A stretch of DNA of 9,834 nt from Bacteriovoracaceae bacterium (GCA_947448095.1 CANFNN010000090.1:1-9834); one strand, 5' to 3'. Shown: positions 1-6,758, counted from the stretch's first letter. A program made the numbers and translations. The notes: generated from the letters alone by a model not told the origin.

Positions 1-1031
1 CAGATTTGATTCCCCTGATTACTGATCGTGACCAATTCATGGAAAAGAAAAATGAAAAACTCATCACTGAAAAAATAACAGAACTCAAATCGGCAATTAT
101 TACGGCCAAGCATGATTCTTTGATTAAAGAAGACCTGTTTGCTCCTTCTTATACCCTCATTAATGAAAATATCGGCGGAAGTCTTGAAGCCTTCAAACTG
201 GGCAACAAAGACTATGCTCACTGGAGATTAAAAGAAATCACCTCCCTCTGTATTGACTGCCATACCCGAATGCCTATCTCGCACGCCTCAAGTTTTCAAA
301 ACGGGGAACTCGCGATTGATGAAACAAAATTTGAAAACATCTATAATCTGGGAATCGCTCAGTTAATTGTTCGTCGCTACACTGATGCCAAAGGTAGTTT
401 CACTAGATCTATTCAAGACAAACTGATCAAAAAAGACATCAAAGACATCATCCTTCCTTTTAAACAAATTCTTTTAATTGATGCGAAAGTCTTTAAAAAT
501 CCAGATAACTTAACGGCTTTCATGGGTGAGTATAAATCGAGAGAAGATCTTCCCGAAGAGGTTCGAGGCTCTATTTCTAGCTGGCTGGTTCGCCTGAAGC
601 ACTGGAAGGGCAATAAGATGCTCATGCTTGGTTTAAAGAATGACAAAGAAGTTGAGCGCTTTATCGCTAAAGAACTTGCCCCCCTGAAAAAGAAATCCAT
701 TTATGCCGGTGGCTATGATGTCGATCTCTTGATTTCGTCAGGACTTCTCTCAAACTATTTTTTTGAAAACCCAAATTCGACTAAAGCTGCAGAAATTAGC
801 TACTGGCTAGGCTGGGCAGAGAAGTATTTAAAAAGAGAAAACTTTTTTGGGTCGGGCGATCTTTTCTTAAAACAATGTATTAAACACTATCCTAAAAATC
901 CAACAGCAAAAAAATGTCTGGAAGAATATAAAGACAGTGTAGAATTCGAATTTTCAGGATCTGCCGGAACCAGTATTCCCAAAGATGTCCAAAAAGAACT
1001 GGATGACTTAGAAAAGTTGATTAAAAAATAA
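1..1031 (+). CDS. Haem c-binding (CxxCH) helical-repeat protein, 5' end missing
   Basis: The reading frame is open at the window edge, and the first possible start (TTG at 6) has no room for a ribosome site and gives no signal peptide, so the true start lies upstream. The visible part is about 341 residues. Residues 82-86, counted from that TTG, read CIDCH, a covalent haem c attachment site, and lie at the end of an amphipathic helical stretch (about 20-90), as in cytochrome c'-like bundles. The remainder (about 105-310) is helical and TPR-like, ending in a charged Lys/Glu-rich tail. Haem c is attached in the periplasm, so an exported protein is expected. Known: CxxCH binds haem. Inferred: a periplasmic electron-transfer or haem-sensing scaffold. 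The stop codon overlaps the next start by one base (TAATG), which suggests co-translation with the nuclease gene. The exact family is not recognised. Confidence 0.75.
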   Translation, partial: DLIPLITDRDQFMEKKNEKLITEKITELKSAIITAKHDSLIKEDLFAPSYTLINENIGGSLEAFKLGNKDYAHWRLKEITSLCIDCHTRMPISHASSFQNGELAIDETKFENIYNLGIAQLIVRRYTDAKGSFTRSIQDKLIKKDIKDIILPFKQILLIDAKVFKNPDNLTAFMGEYKSREDLPEEVRGSISSWLVRLKHWKGNKMLMLGLKNDKEVERFIAKELAPLKKKSIYAGGYDVDLLISSGLLSNYFFENPNSTKAAEISYWLGWAEKYLKRENFFGSGDLFLKQCIKHYPKNPTAKKCLEEYKDSVEFEFSGSAGTSIPKDVQKELDDLEKLIKK

Positions 1032-1864
1032 TGGGCCGACAAAATGTTCAAATCTACAAGTCTCATGGGGGACTAGAAAAGTTTTCAAATAAAAAACTTT
1101 ATACCTCCTTGAGACATTCTGGACTCCCCCACAAGCAGTCGCAAATCATTACCGAACAAGTTGCGCGCGAAGTCTCTGAGGGCTCTAGGACCCGGGATAT
1201 TTACCGCAAAACACTTAAGCTCGTTAATCAAAGCTCGCACCTTGCGGCCGTGCATTATTCACTCAAAAGAGCACTTTTTGACTTGGGTCCTTCGGGACAT
1301 AACTTTGAGGCTTTTGTCGCCAAATACTTTGAAGAAATTGGTTATCAAACCAAAACATGCCAGACGCTTAATGGCCGTCTGGTAAGACACGAAATTGATG
1401 TGGTCGGAGTTAAAAATGGCAAGCGCGTTTTTGTGGAATGCAAGTTTCATAACCGTGTAGGAATTAAAAACGACATCAAAATTGCGTTGTACGTAAAGGC
1501 CAGATGGGATGATCTCAAACAGGGCAAAGAAGGCAAAAACCTCAGTGCCTATTACCTTGCGAGTAATACTGCGTTTACTTTAGATGCTATCACCTACGCT
1601 GAAGGCTCAGGGCTTAATCTTCTCGGAGTAAATGCACCCGTTCAAAAACCGTTTATGGAAGAAATAAAATCTCTTCACTTGTATCCCATAACCAGTCTTA
1701 AACGCCTAAACAGTAAAATAAAAAAAGAATTACTTTTAAGAAATATTATCTTAGCGAAAGAACTTCCGGCCCAATTAAATCTTCTTCAAAAGCTGGGTCT
1801 CAGAGAAAATGAAGTCGAGCCGCTTTTAGCAGAAATTGAACTTTTAAACAAAAGTATCCTATGA
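1031..1864 (+). CDS. ATP-cone domain fused to Mrr-like PD-(D/E)XK nuclease
   Basis: A 277-residue protein in three parts. Residues about 5-85 look like an ATP-cone, the (d)NTP-sensing module of NrdR and class I/III ribonucleotide reductases (VQIYKSHGGLEKF, then helices ending in YSLKRALFDLGPSG). Residues about 90-205 look like a restriction-endonuclease-type PD-(D/E)XK fold: E94 in the first helix, D123 in HEIDVVG, and E136/K138 in VECK. The C-terminal 70 residues are helical, beginning HLYPITSLKRL. All nuclease motif residues seem present, so it is probably active. Known: ATP-cones bind ATP/dATP and control activity or oligomerisation. Inferred: cleavage of DNA or RNA gated by nucleotide level. 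The ATG overlaps the upstream stop by one base, and its own stop overlaps the next start by four (ATGA). No strong ribosome site is visible, which fits coupling. It could alternatively be a DNA-repair or type IV restriction-like nuclease. Confidence 0.83.
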   Translation: MGRQNVQIYKSHGGLEKFSNKKLYTSLRHSGLPHKQSQIITEQVAREVSEGSRTRDIYRKTLKLVNQSSHLAAVHYSLKRALFDLGPSGHNFEAFVAKYFEEIGYQTKTCQTLNGRLVRHEIDVVGVKNGKRVFVECKFHNRVGIKNDIKIALYVKARWDDLKQGKEGKNLSAYYLASNTAFTLDAITYAEGSGLNLLGVNAPVQKPFMEEIKSLHLYPITSLKRLNSKIKKELLLRNIILAKELPAQLNLLQKLGLRENEVEPLLAEIELLNKSIL

Positions 1865-3156
1865 ATATTCATTTTTGGGGCGCAACTGTTGAAGTAACTG
1901 GATCCATGACATTTCTGGATTTACCGGATGGTTTGGTCATGATCGATTGTGGTCTTGCCCAAGGGTTGCCAGAAGTTGAAAAAATTAATCTCATGCCTCT
2001 TCCCTATCCCGTTAGTGAAATCAAGGCCGTGATTATTACGCATGCCCATCTCGATCATAGCGGCTATTTACCCCGATTAGTAAAAAAGGGGTTCAGAGGC
2101 ACCATCTTCTGTACCCCTGCAACCGCCAAACTCATGCGGATCATTCTTCTGGATAGTGCCAAACTTAATGAGGATGGTTTTTACGAAGTCGAAGATGTGG
2201 AACAAACCCTTCACCAAGTGAAAACTCACGAATGGGATGAAAAATTTGACATCCTAGGTGCCTGGGCCTCATTCTTCCCTGCGGGCCACATTTTGGGAGC
2301 TTCCTCAGTTTTGATCAAGTCTCAAGGCAAGAGAATCGTCTTCTCAGGAGACTTAGGCAGAAATGATGACCCTATTCTTCCTCCCCTCGCTCCTTGCCCC
2401 AAAGCCGATATCGTTATCATGGAATCAACCTACGGTGGGAAAGTGCGCTCAGGCAACCTTGAGCAAGAACTGCATAGCTTCCTAGTTAAAGTTGCCAGAG
2501 AATCCAGAGTGGGAATTATTGCAAGCTTTGCCGTGGCAAGGGGGCAAACACTCCTGACTCTGATTCATGATTTTTATGAAAGGCATCCAGAAGAAAAAGT
2601 TCGCGTGGTGATGGACAGTCCCATGATGAAAGAAGCAAATAAAGTTTATCAGCAATACGCTCATCTCACAAAATTCAAAGAAGATCTTTACTCTGCTCTG
2701 GATGATGTTGACTCGATTGATTTTCAAAAAGAGTGGACATCCCTCAGTCATAAATCCGGTCCTCTGATTATTCTGAGCTCTAGTGGCATGTTGTCTGGTG
2801 GCCGCATTGCCCGGCACTTATACAATTGGCGCGAAGACAAAAGGGCGATTCTTTTTTTACCAGGCTATCAAGGTGTTGGAACTCCCGGCCGATCAATGCA
2901 AGAAGGCAAACGCCAACTGCTAAGTCCCACAGGAGAAATCTTTGAATGGACAGGAGAGGTCTTAAGCTCTGAGGCTTTTTCCTCCCATGCTGATCAAAAT
3001 GGGCTCTTAAATTGGATTGAAACAAATAACAAAGACTCAAAAGTTTTTTTACTGCACGGAGAGCCATCTTCAAAAGTGGCTTTGCAAAATAAACTTAAAG
3101 AAACGGGATTAAATCAAGTAGAGCTTCCAAGCAGAGGAAGCTCATTCGCGCTTTAA
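1861..3156 (+). CDS. MBL-fold/beta-CASP nuclease (CPSF73/YSH1-like)
   Basis: A 431-residue metallo-beta-lactamase/beta-CASP protein of the COG1236 type. Metal-site motifs occur in order: D29 in MIDCG, HAHLDH at 61-66, H143 in AGHILGA and D164 in SGDLGR. beta-CASP features follow: E188 in MESTYGG (motif A), the cap domain about 195-340 with LSSSGMLSGGR, H376 in SSHAD (motif B), and H399 in LHGE (motif C). All catalytic positions look intact. Known: these two-zinc enzymes are endo- and/or 5'-3' exonucleases, mostly on RNA. There is no N-terminal KH extension as in archaeal aCPSF1 and no C-terminal domain like that of RNase J, so it is a minimal form. The ATG overlaps the preceding nuclease stop (ATGA), so the two are made together. 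The substrate, RNA or DNA, cannot be decided from sequence. Confidence 0.93.
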   Translation: MNIHFWGATVEVTGSMTFLDLPDGLVMIDCGLAQGLPEVEKINLMPLPYPVSEIKAVIITHAHLDHSGYLPRLVKKGFRGTIFCTPATAKLMRIILLDSAKLNEDGFYEVEDVEQTLHQVKTHEWDEKFDILGAWASFFPAGHILGASSVLIKSQGKRIVFSGDLGRNDDPILPPLAPCPKADIVIMESTYGGKVRSGNLEQELHSFLVKVARESRVGIIASFAVARGQTLLTLIHDFYERHPEEKVRVVMDSPMMKEANKVYQQYAHLTKFKEDLYSALDDVDSIDFQKEWTSLSHKSGPLIILSSSGMLSGGRIARHLYNWREDKRAILFLPGYQGVGTPGRSMQEGKRQLLSPTGEIFEWTGEVLSSEAFSSHADQNGLLNWIETNNKDSKVFLLHGEPSSKVALQNKLKETGLNQVELPSRGSSFAL

Positions 3157-3166
3157 TCCGCTACCT

Positions 3167-3170
3167 AGGA
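3167..3170 (+). promoter_or_regulatory. Ribosome binding site deciding the TTG start at 3178
   Basis: AGGA ends seven bases before TTG at 3178. An in-frame TAG at 3166 rules out any earlier start, and the first in-frame ATG is 61 codons downstream, inside conserved-looking sequence. The TTG is therefore the best start. Confidence 0.65.
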
Positions 3171-3177
3171 TCAGTCA

Positions 3178-4437
3178 TTGAAGAACGCGGCAGAAACTTT
3201 AAACAGAGAATGCACCTGCCAGACTTTGGATGCCACACAGCTGCGCGCCCAACTGGCCAGAGACCCTCTCTTAAAAGGAATCTTCGAAGACATTATTCAA
3301 AGCCGACCGAATCTCTTTTCGGCGACCTCTGTTTTTTTAAACTCCAAACAAGTGGCAGACATGGCGGAGCTGATTCGCACCATCGAGACGGTCATCAAGT
3401 GTGCTGAGTATCAGAATATCGCTCTCAAAAGATCTCCCGAGATTGCAAAAATCAAGCACGGGCCTCACGGTGTGTTCATGGGGTACGACTTTCATTTGAG
3501 TGATACCGGGCCCAAATTGATTGAGATTAATACCAACGCTGGTGGCGGACTGCTGAATTTGGAACTCGCCAAGGCGCAACAGCAATGCGCGAAGGATGCG
3601 ACAGTTCATACGGAGAAAAAGCTCAATCATCTTGATCAAGAATATTTCAGTATGTTTATCCAAGAATGGAAATCCCAAAGACCAGATCAAGAGCTCAAAC
3701 TGATTGCGATTGTGGATGACTCACCTGAAAAACAATACCTCTATCCCGAATTTCAACTCTTTGAGCATCTCTTTGCTCACTTTAAAATTAAGGCCGTCAT
3801 TGCTGACCCTAAAGATCTTATCTTTCGAGACGGAAAGCTTTGGATCAGTGATCAATCTGTAGATATGGTGTATAACCGTCTGACTGATTTTTATCTGGAA
3901 GAAGAAAATCACAAGTCTCTTCGCGAAGCCTTTCAGAGTGATTCAATCGTTCTTACTCCCTCGCCACATCATCACGCCCTTTATGCTAACAAACTCAATC
4001 TCGTCACTTTAACCGATGAGAATGAGCTTGATAAATTCCAACTATCAGCAGGGATAAAAGCAACACTTCTCAAGGGAATTCCCAAGACCCTGATGGTGAC
4101 TCAAGAAGATGCTGAATCATTGTGGCTGAATAAAAAAAATCTATTCTTTAAGCCCATTGCTGGCTTTGGTAGCAAAGCGACTTACCGAGGCGACAAATTA
4201 ACCCTAAAAGTTTGGGCAGAAATATTAAAAGAAAAATATGTCGCACAAAAAATTATTCCACCTAGTCAAAGGCTGGTGCAAATCGATCAGGCAATGGCCG
4301 ATCTCAAAATTGATATTAGGGCCTATGTGTATGAGGGCGAAATCCAACTCCTTGCGGCCAGACTTTATGCAGGACAAACCACCAATTTTCGAACGGTAGG
4401 CGGGGGTTTTGCTCCGGTTTTCATCACCAGCAAATAA
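3178..4437 (+). CDS. Circularly permuted ATP-grasp-like ligase of unknown substrate
   Basis: A 419-residue cytoplasmic protein starting at TTG. ATP-grasp hallmarks are visible but in permuted order. The metal-binding E-x-N motif, normally near the end of the fold, occurs early (E116-I-N118 in IEINTNAGGG). The nucleotide-binding Lys/Gly-loop comes late (K325 in FFKPIAGFGSKATYRG), followed by YVAQKIIPP (about 354-362) and a metal/phosphate region with D379, R381 and R395, ending RTVGGGFAPV. A central alpha/beta part (about 172-240, VYNRLTDF) could be the acceptor-substrate domain. Known: permuted ATP-grasps, such as glutathionylspermidine synthase relatives, join a carboxylate to an amine through an acyl-phosphate. 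Inferred: a peptide or peptide-like ligase. It lies 21 bases after the beta-CASP gene, so it probably ends the operon. The substrate is not recognised, and a functional link with the nucleases is unproven. Confidence 0.78.
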   Translation: MKNAAETLNRECTCQTLDATQLRAQLARDPLLKGIFEDIIQSRPNLFSATSVFLNSKQVADMAELIRTIETVIKCAEYQNIALKRSPEIAKIKHGPHGVFMGYDFHLSDTGPKLIEINTNAGGGLLNLELAKAQQQCAKDATVHTEKKLNHLDQEYFSMFIQEWKSQRPDQELKLIAIVDDSPEKQYLYPEFQLFEHLFAHFKIKAVIADPKDLIFRDGKLWISDQSVDMVYNRLTDFYLEEENHKSLREAFQSDSIVLTPSPHHHALYANKLNLVTLTDENELDKFQLSAGIKATLLKGIPKTLMVTQEDAESLWLNKKNLFFKPIAGFGSKATYRGDKLTLKVWAEILKEKYVAQKIIPPSQRLVQIDQAMADLKIDIRAYVYEGEIQLLAARLYAGQTTNFRTVGGGFAPVFITSK

Positions 4438-4457
4438 TATTTCTGCACGCTCTAAGA

Positions 4458-4482
4458 TAATCTTTTTTTAAAACAAAGATTA
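4458..4482 (+). terminator. Weak AT-rich hairpin after the four-gene operon
   Basis: TAATCTTT (4458-4465) pairs with AAAGATTA (4475-4482) around a 9-base loop. The stem has one G-C pair and no clean T-run follows, so it would be a poor intrinsic terminator. It is listed because it is the only inverted repeat in the gap after the operon. Confidence 0.25.
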
Positions 4483-4493
4483 CATTCAACACC

Positions 4494-4522
4494 TTTACAT
4501 GATTCCAAGAGCACTTTTAAAT
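4494..4522 (+). promoter_or_regulatory. Candidate sigma70-type promoter for the small secreted protein
   Basis: A -35-like TTTACA (4494-4499, 5/6 to consensus) is followed by a 17-base spacer and a -10-like TTAAAT (4517-4522, 4/6). It sits about 30 bases upstream of the start codon and about 20 bases upstream of a strong ribosome site. Judged by eye only. Confidence 0.45.
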
Positions 4523-4540
4523 TCGATCAAGGAAATTTTC

Positions 4541-4547
4541 AAAGGAG
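4541..4547 (+). promoter_or_regulatory. Strong ribosome binding site AAAGGAG
   Basis: AAAGGAG lies six bases before ATG at 4554. It is the best-matched ribosome site in the window, suggesting high translation of the small secreted protein. Confidence 0.8.
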
Positions 4548-4553
4548 AATATT

Positions 4554-4982
4554 ATGAAATTTCTACTGCTCGTTTCAATGATTGTTGCTTCTACTTTTGC
4601 ATCAGCTGATGATAATTGGTCAGTGAATTGTTATGAGAAAACAACTTATGGCACTGATCTCGCCTACATTATCAACGTCTCCCCAAATGCACCCACCGTT
4701 AAAAGCCGCCTGATTGAATTACAAGATTGTACCAGAGGTCGTAATTCTGATAACTGCCGTGACCGTGGTGAGCTTAGAAAAAGAGAGCGTCAAAATGAGA
4801 CATGTCTCGTGCTTGACCATCATAATGATGGAGACGGCGATAGTTTAACAAATGGCTCGTGGTCACTTTGTTATCAACACCAAAGTACTCTTGCTTCACC
4901 TCGCTTAGTCCCAGTCACCGTAACAGATGACCGTCAGGGTTCGACTATATACTGTGAAAGAGAACTTCTTCGCATTCTGTAA
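4554..4982 (+). CDS. Small secreted six-cysteine protein of unknown function
   Basis: 142 residues. The first 18 form a classical Sec signal peptide: MK, a hydrophobic core, and an Ala-Ser-Ala cleavage site just before DDNW. The mature protein, about 124 residues, has six cysteines (26, 59, 68, 84, 106, 134), enough for three disulphides, and is rich in charged and polar residues. Residues 91-97 read NDGDGDS, a D-x-D-x-D-S spacing reminiscent of a calcium-binding loop, though only one copy is present and no EF-hand helices are evident. It has its own candidate promoter, an excellent ribosome site, and a strong terminator directly behind it, so it is probably monocistronic and well expressed. 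No family is recognised. Periplasmic or extracellular location is inferred from the signal peptide and cysteines. Confidence 0.82.
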   Translation: MKFLLLVSMIVASTFASADDNWSVNCYEKTTYGTDLAYIINVSPNAPTVKSRLIELQDCTRGRNSDNCRDRGELRKRERQNETCLVLDHHNDGDGDSLTNGSWSLCYQHQSTLASPRLVPVTVTDDRQGSTIYCERELLRIL

Positions 4983-4990
4983 AATAATAC

Positions 4991-5030
4991 GAGGCCTGCT
5001 TGCTTTAAGCACTCAGGCCTCCCTTTTATT
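4991..5030 (+). terminator. Rho-independent terminator after the small secreted protein
   Basis: GAGGCCTG (4991-4998) and CAGGCCTC (5014-5021) form a perfect 8-bp GC-rich stem. An inner TGC/GCA pairing (5001-5003 with 5009-5011) lies above a CT/CT internal mismatch. A T-rich tract, CCTTTTATT, follows directly. It starts nine bases after the stop codon. Confidence 0.85.
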
Positions 5031-5035
5031 CCTAC

Positions 5036-5042
5036 AAGGTGG
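5036..5042 (+). promoter_or_regulatory. Ribosome binding site deciding the GTG start at 5048
   Basis: AAGGTGG, one mismatch from AAGGAGG, ends five bases before GTG at 5048. The earlier in-frame GTG at 5039 lies inside this site and cannot use it, so 5048 is preferred. That choice also gives a clean signal peptide start (MKYFL). Confidence 0.7.
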
Positions 5043-5047
5043 TTGAT

Positions 5048-5908
5048 GTGAAATATTTTTTGGTTGCCTTGATTCTTCAAATCTTCTCTTCACAAGTCCT
5101 TGCTGAAAAAATCCAATCCCAAATCAATTCCATCGAAATTGGTCAAAAGAGTGAACCTCATTTGGTCAAACTCCAGAGTGGTCGAGTCGCCTTTATCGGA
5201 TTCAAAGAGAAGAAACTTCTTCAAGAAATGCAAAAAAACCTAAAAGAGAAAAGATGGTTAGAATTAACTTTGGGAGGGGACTCAACTCTCGTAAAATCAA
5301 AAATTATTGCCACCCCTTTTCGTCCAAATTACAACAGGGACCCTGAAGTCCCCTACACGCCTTCGGTTATATCGTACTCAAAAGCCCAGACGATATTTAA
5401 TAAAATGAGAAAGGACTATCAACAGGATTCACAGTGCTTTAACCGCGCTCATATATGGACTTATGAGGAATTTCAGCGCTCGGAAACCTATTTAAATAAA
5501 GTGTTTCTTTTTTTCACTTCTCGCTACATTCGAAATCATAATTACCACTGGTGGTTTCATGTAACACCCATGGCCTATGTGGGAGGAAAGAAATTCACAA
5601 ATTGGAGGATGCTTGATCGCCGCTACACTCATGGCCCTCTCTCGCCCAAAACTTGGACCGATATTTTTATCTATACCAAAAAGGCCTGCAAGGTCGTAAC
5701 TCAGTATTCAAGCTATGAAAATAATCAGCGCTCTCAGGATTGTTACTTAATACCGGCCAGCATGTATTATGTGGTGCCAAGTGATCTTGAACGGCATGAA
5801 AGTGAATCCGTAGCACGGACAGATTTTGAAATGATGGAAGTGGAATACGCCAGATGGGAAGCTTTTAAAACTCAGTCGCCCCGAGGATCTCACCCGCTCT
5901 CCAATTAG
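5048..5908 (+). CDS. Secreted protein-glutamine glutaminase-like protein
   Basis: 286 residues from GTG at 5048. Residues 1-19 form a Sec signal peptide (MKYFLVALILQIF...VLA). Residues about 20-110 resemble a pro-region, followed by a papain-like deamidase core: C130 in QCFNRAH, H171 in WWFHVTPM and D190 in RMLDRR. The C-F/Y-x-R-A-H signature and the 41- and 19-residue spacings fit the Cys-His-Asp triad of protein-glutaminase (Chryseobacterium enzyme type; about 41 and 20 there from memory). A late segment, W203 onward with C214 and C232, completes the fold. Known: such enzymes deamidate glutamine side chains of proteins to glutamate and are made as inactive proenzymes. Inferred: an exported enzyme acting on periplasmic, extracellular or prey proteins. 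A terminator precedes it without a clear promoter in between. Its 3' end overlaps the opposite-strand oxygenase gene by 44 bases. A related C39/NlpC-type peptidase activity is less likely. Confidence 0.78.
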   Translation: MKYFLVALILQIFSSQVLAEKIQSQINSIEIGQKSEPHLVKLQSGRVAFIGFKEKKLLQEMQKNLKEKRWLELTLGGDSTLVKSKIIATPFRPNYNRDPEVPYTPSVISYSKAQTIFNKMRKDYQQDSQCFNRAHIWTYEEFQRSETYLNKVFLFFTSRYIRNHNYHWWFHVTPMAYVGGKKFTNWRMLDRRYTHGPLSPKTWTDIFIYTKKACKVVTQYSSYENNQRSQDCYLIPASMYYVVPSDLERHESESVARTDFEMMEVEYARWEAFKTQSPRGSHPLSN

Positions 5909-6758
5909 GAATGTCAGCAACGAGAGTGGATAATAAATAATCAAATTTCCTCTCGGCCTCATCCTGACGGGCAGGATCTGAAACGCCATCAGCTGTCTCT
6001 CTCCATTCTGGCGAGAGGGCCAGGCGGCTTCTGAGAGCGGCCGAGAATAAATCAATCCATGTGGGTGCGGTAAAAGTAAAATTAAGCGCTAAGGCGTCGC
6101 CTTGAGCTTCCGTCATATGCCACGAGCCCCGAGGAACAAACAAAACTGATCCCGCATGAAGCTCAAAAAGTTCGGCCTCTTCGGGCATTTCTATTGGCAA
6201 AGGAGCATTGATATAGCTCATGAGCTCCGGATCACAAGCCTGACCCATCGTATGCCTAGTCATGGGATTATCCACATGATGGTTCGGAGCAATCCACCAT
6301 TTTTTGGTGCCATGAACTTGAACTACAAAATTGATGTTCTGATCAAAATGAGCGGCCGTTCCTTTGCCGTCTGGTGTGGCGTAAATCAAGCAACGTCCAT
6401 AAGTCAAAGACGAAAGGCCTAAATCCTTTCGCATATCTTCAATCCACATTTGTAAAACTGGTGATAGGCTTTGCGCTTCATTAAAAAGTAACCCCATTCC
6501 GTTATCAAAGAGTTTTTGTGCATCTTTGGGTGTAGTATCGATAGAGCTTGCCTCATCACGCACGTCAGGCAGATGGGCCTGAATGGCTGCGGGCCAAGAT
6601 TTTAATAAAACTTTCAAAGACTGCAAGAAAGGAAGCTCCGTCAAAGGTAGTAAGTGCGCCTGGTTGGCGTGAACAACAAAGGGCAAATTCTTAAGGTAAG
6701 AAGCGAAGAATTCGTCATTTGATTTGGGGTGAATAAGGGCAGCTAGACCAGTTTTCAT
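5865..6758 (-). CDS. JmjC/cupin_4 Fe(II)/2-oxoglutarate-dependent oxygenase
   Basis: 297 residues. The double-stranded beta-helix core spans about 118-235, with the iron triad H137-x-D139 (AAHFDQNINF) and distal H214 (GSWHMTEA). QVHGTKKWWIAP (147-158), ELHAGSVLFVPRG (199-211) and NFTFTAPTW (226-234) are typical of the cupin_4/ribosomal-oxygenase group to which E. coli RoxA (YcfD) belongs. Known: members hydroxylate residues in ribosomal proteins or other targets using O2 and 2-oxoglutarate. At 297 residues it is shorter than YcfD (about 370), mainly because the C-terminal region is shorter. The target could therefore differ. The ATG has only a weak GAGAG ribosome site about seven bases away. 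It is transcribed towards the glutaminase-like gene and diverges from the histidine kinase. An intracellular location is expected because no signal peptide is seen. Confidence 0.87.
   Translation of the reverse strand: MKTGLAALIHPKSNDEFFASYLKNLPFVVHANQAHLLPLTELPFLQSLKVLLKSWPAAIQAHLPDVRDEASSIDTTPKDAQKLFDNGMGLLFNEAQSLSPVLQMWIEDMRKDLGLSSLTYGRCLIYATPDGKGTAAHFDQNINFVVQVHGTKKWWIAPNHHVDNPMTRHTMGQACDPELMSYINAPLPIEMPEEAELFELHAGSVLFVPRGSWHMTEAQGDALALNFTFTAPTWIDLFSAALRSRLALSPEWRETADGVSDPARQDEAERKFDYLLSTLVADIPNWRAGEILGATEF

Noticed and set aside
6..8. TTG as the true start of the first gene
   Set aside because: The frame is open to the window edge, there is no ribosome site, and a haem c protein needs an export signal that is missing from this start.
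2482..3073. Minus-strand open frames of 111 and 97 residues
   Set aside because: They lie antisense to the beta-CASP gene, whose catalytic motifs run through the region, and show no recognisable domain.
1861..3156. Ligase-associated DNA exonuclease or RNase J
   Set aside because: No ATP-dependent ligase or helicase gene is nearby, and the protein lacks the RNase J C-terminal domain; the minimal CPSF73/YSH1-like form fits better.
3337..3690. Minus-strand open frame of 117 residues
   Set aside because: It is antisense to the ATP-grasp-like gene across the conserved E-x-N region, with no ribosome site or domain.
5039..5041. GTG as start of the glutaminase-like gene
   Set aside because: It falls inside the AAGGTGG ribosome site; GTG at 5048 is correctly spaced and gives a cleaner signal peptide.
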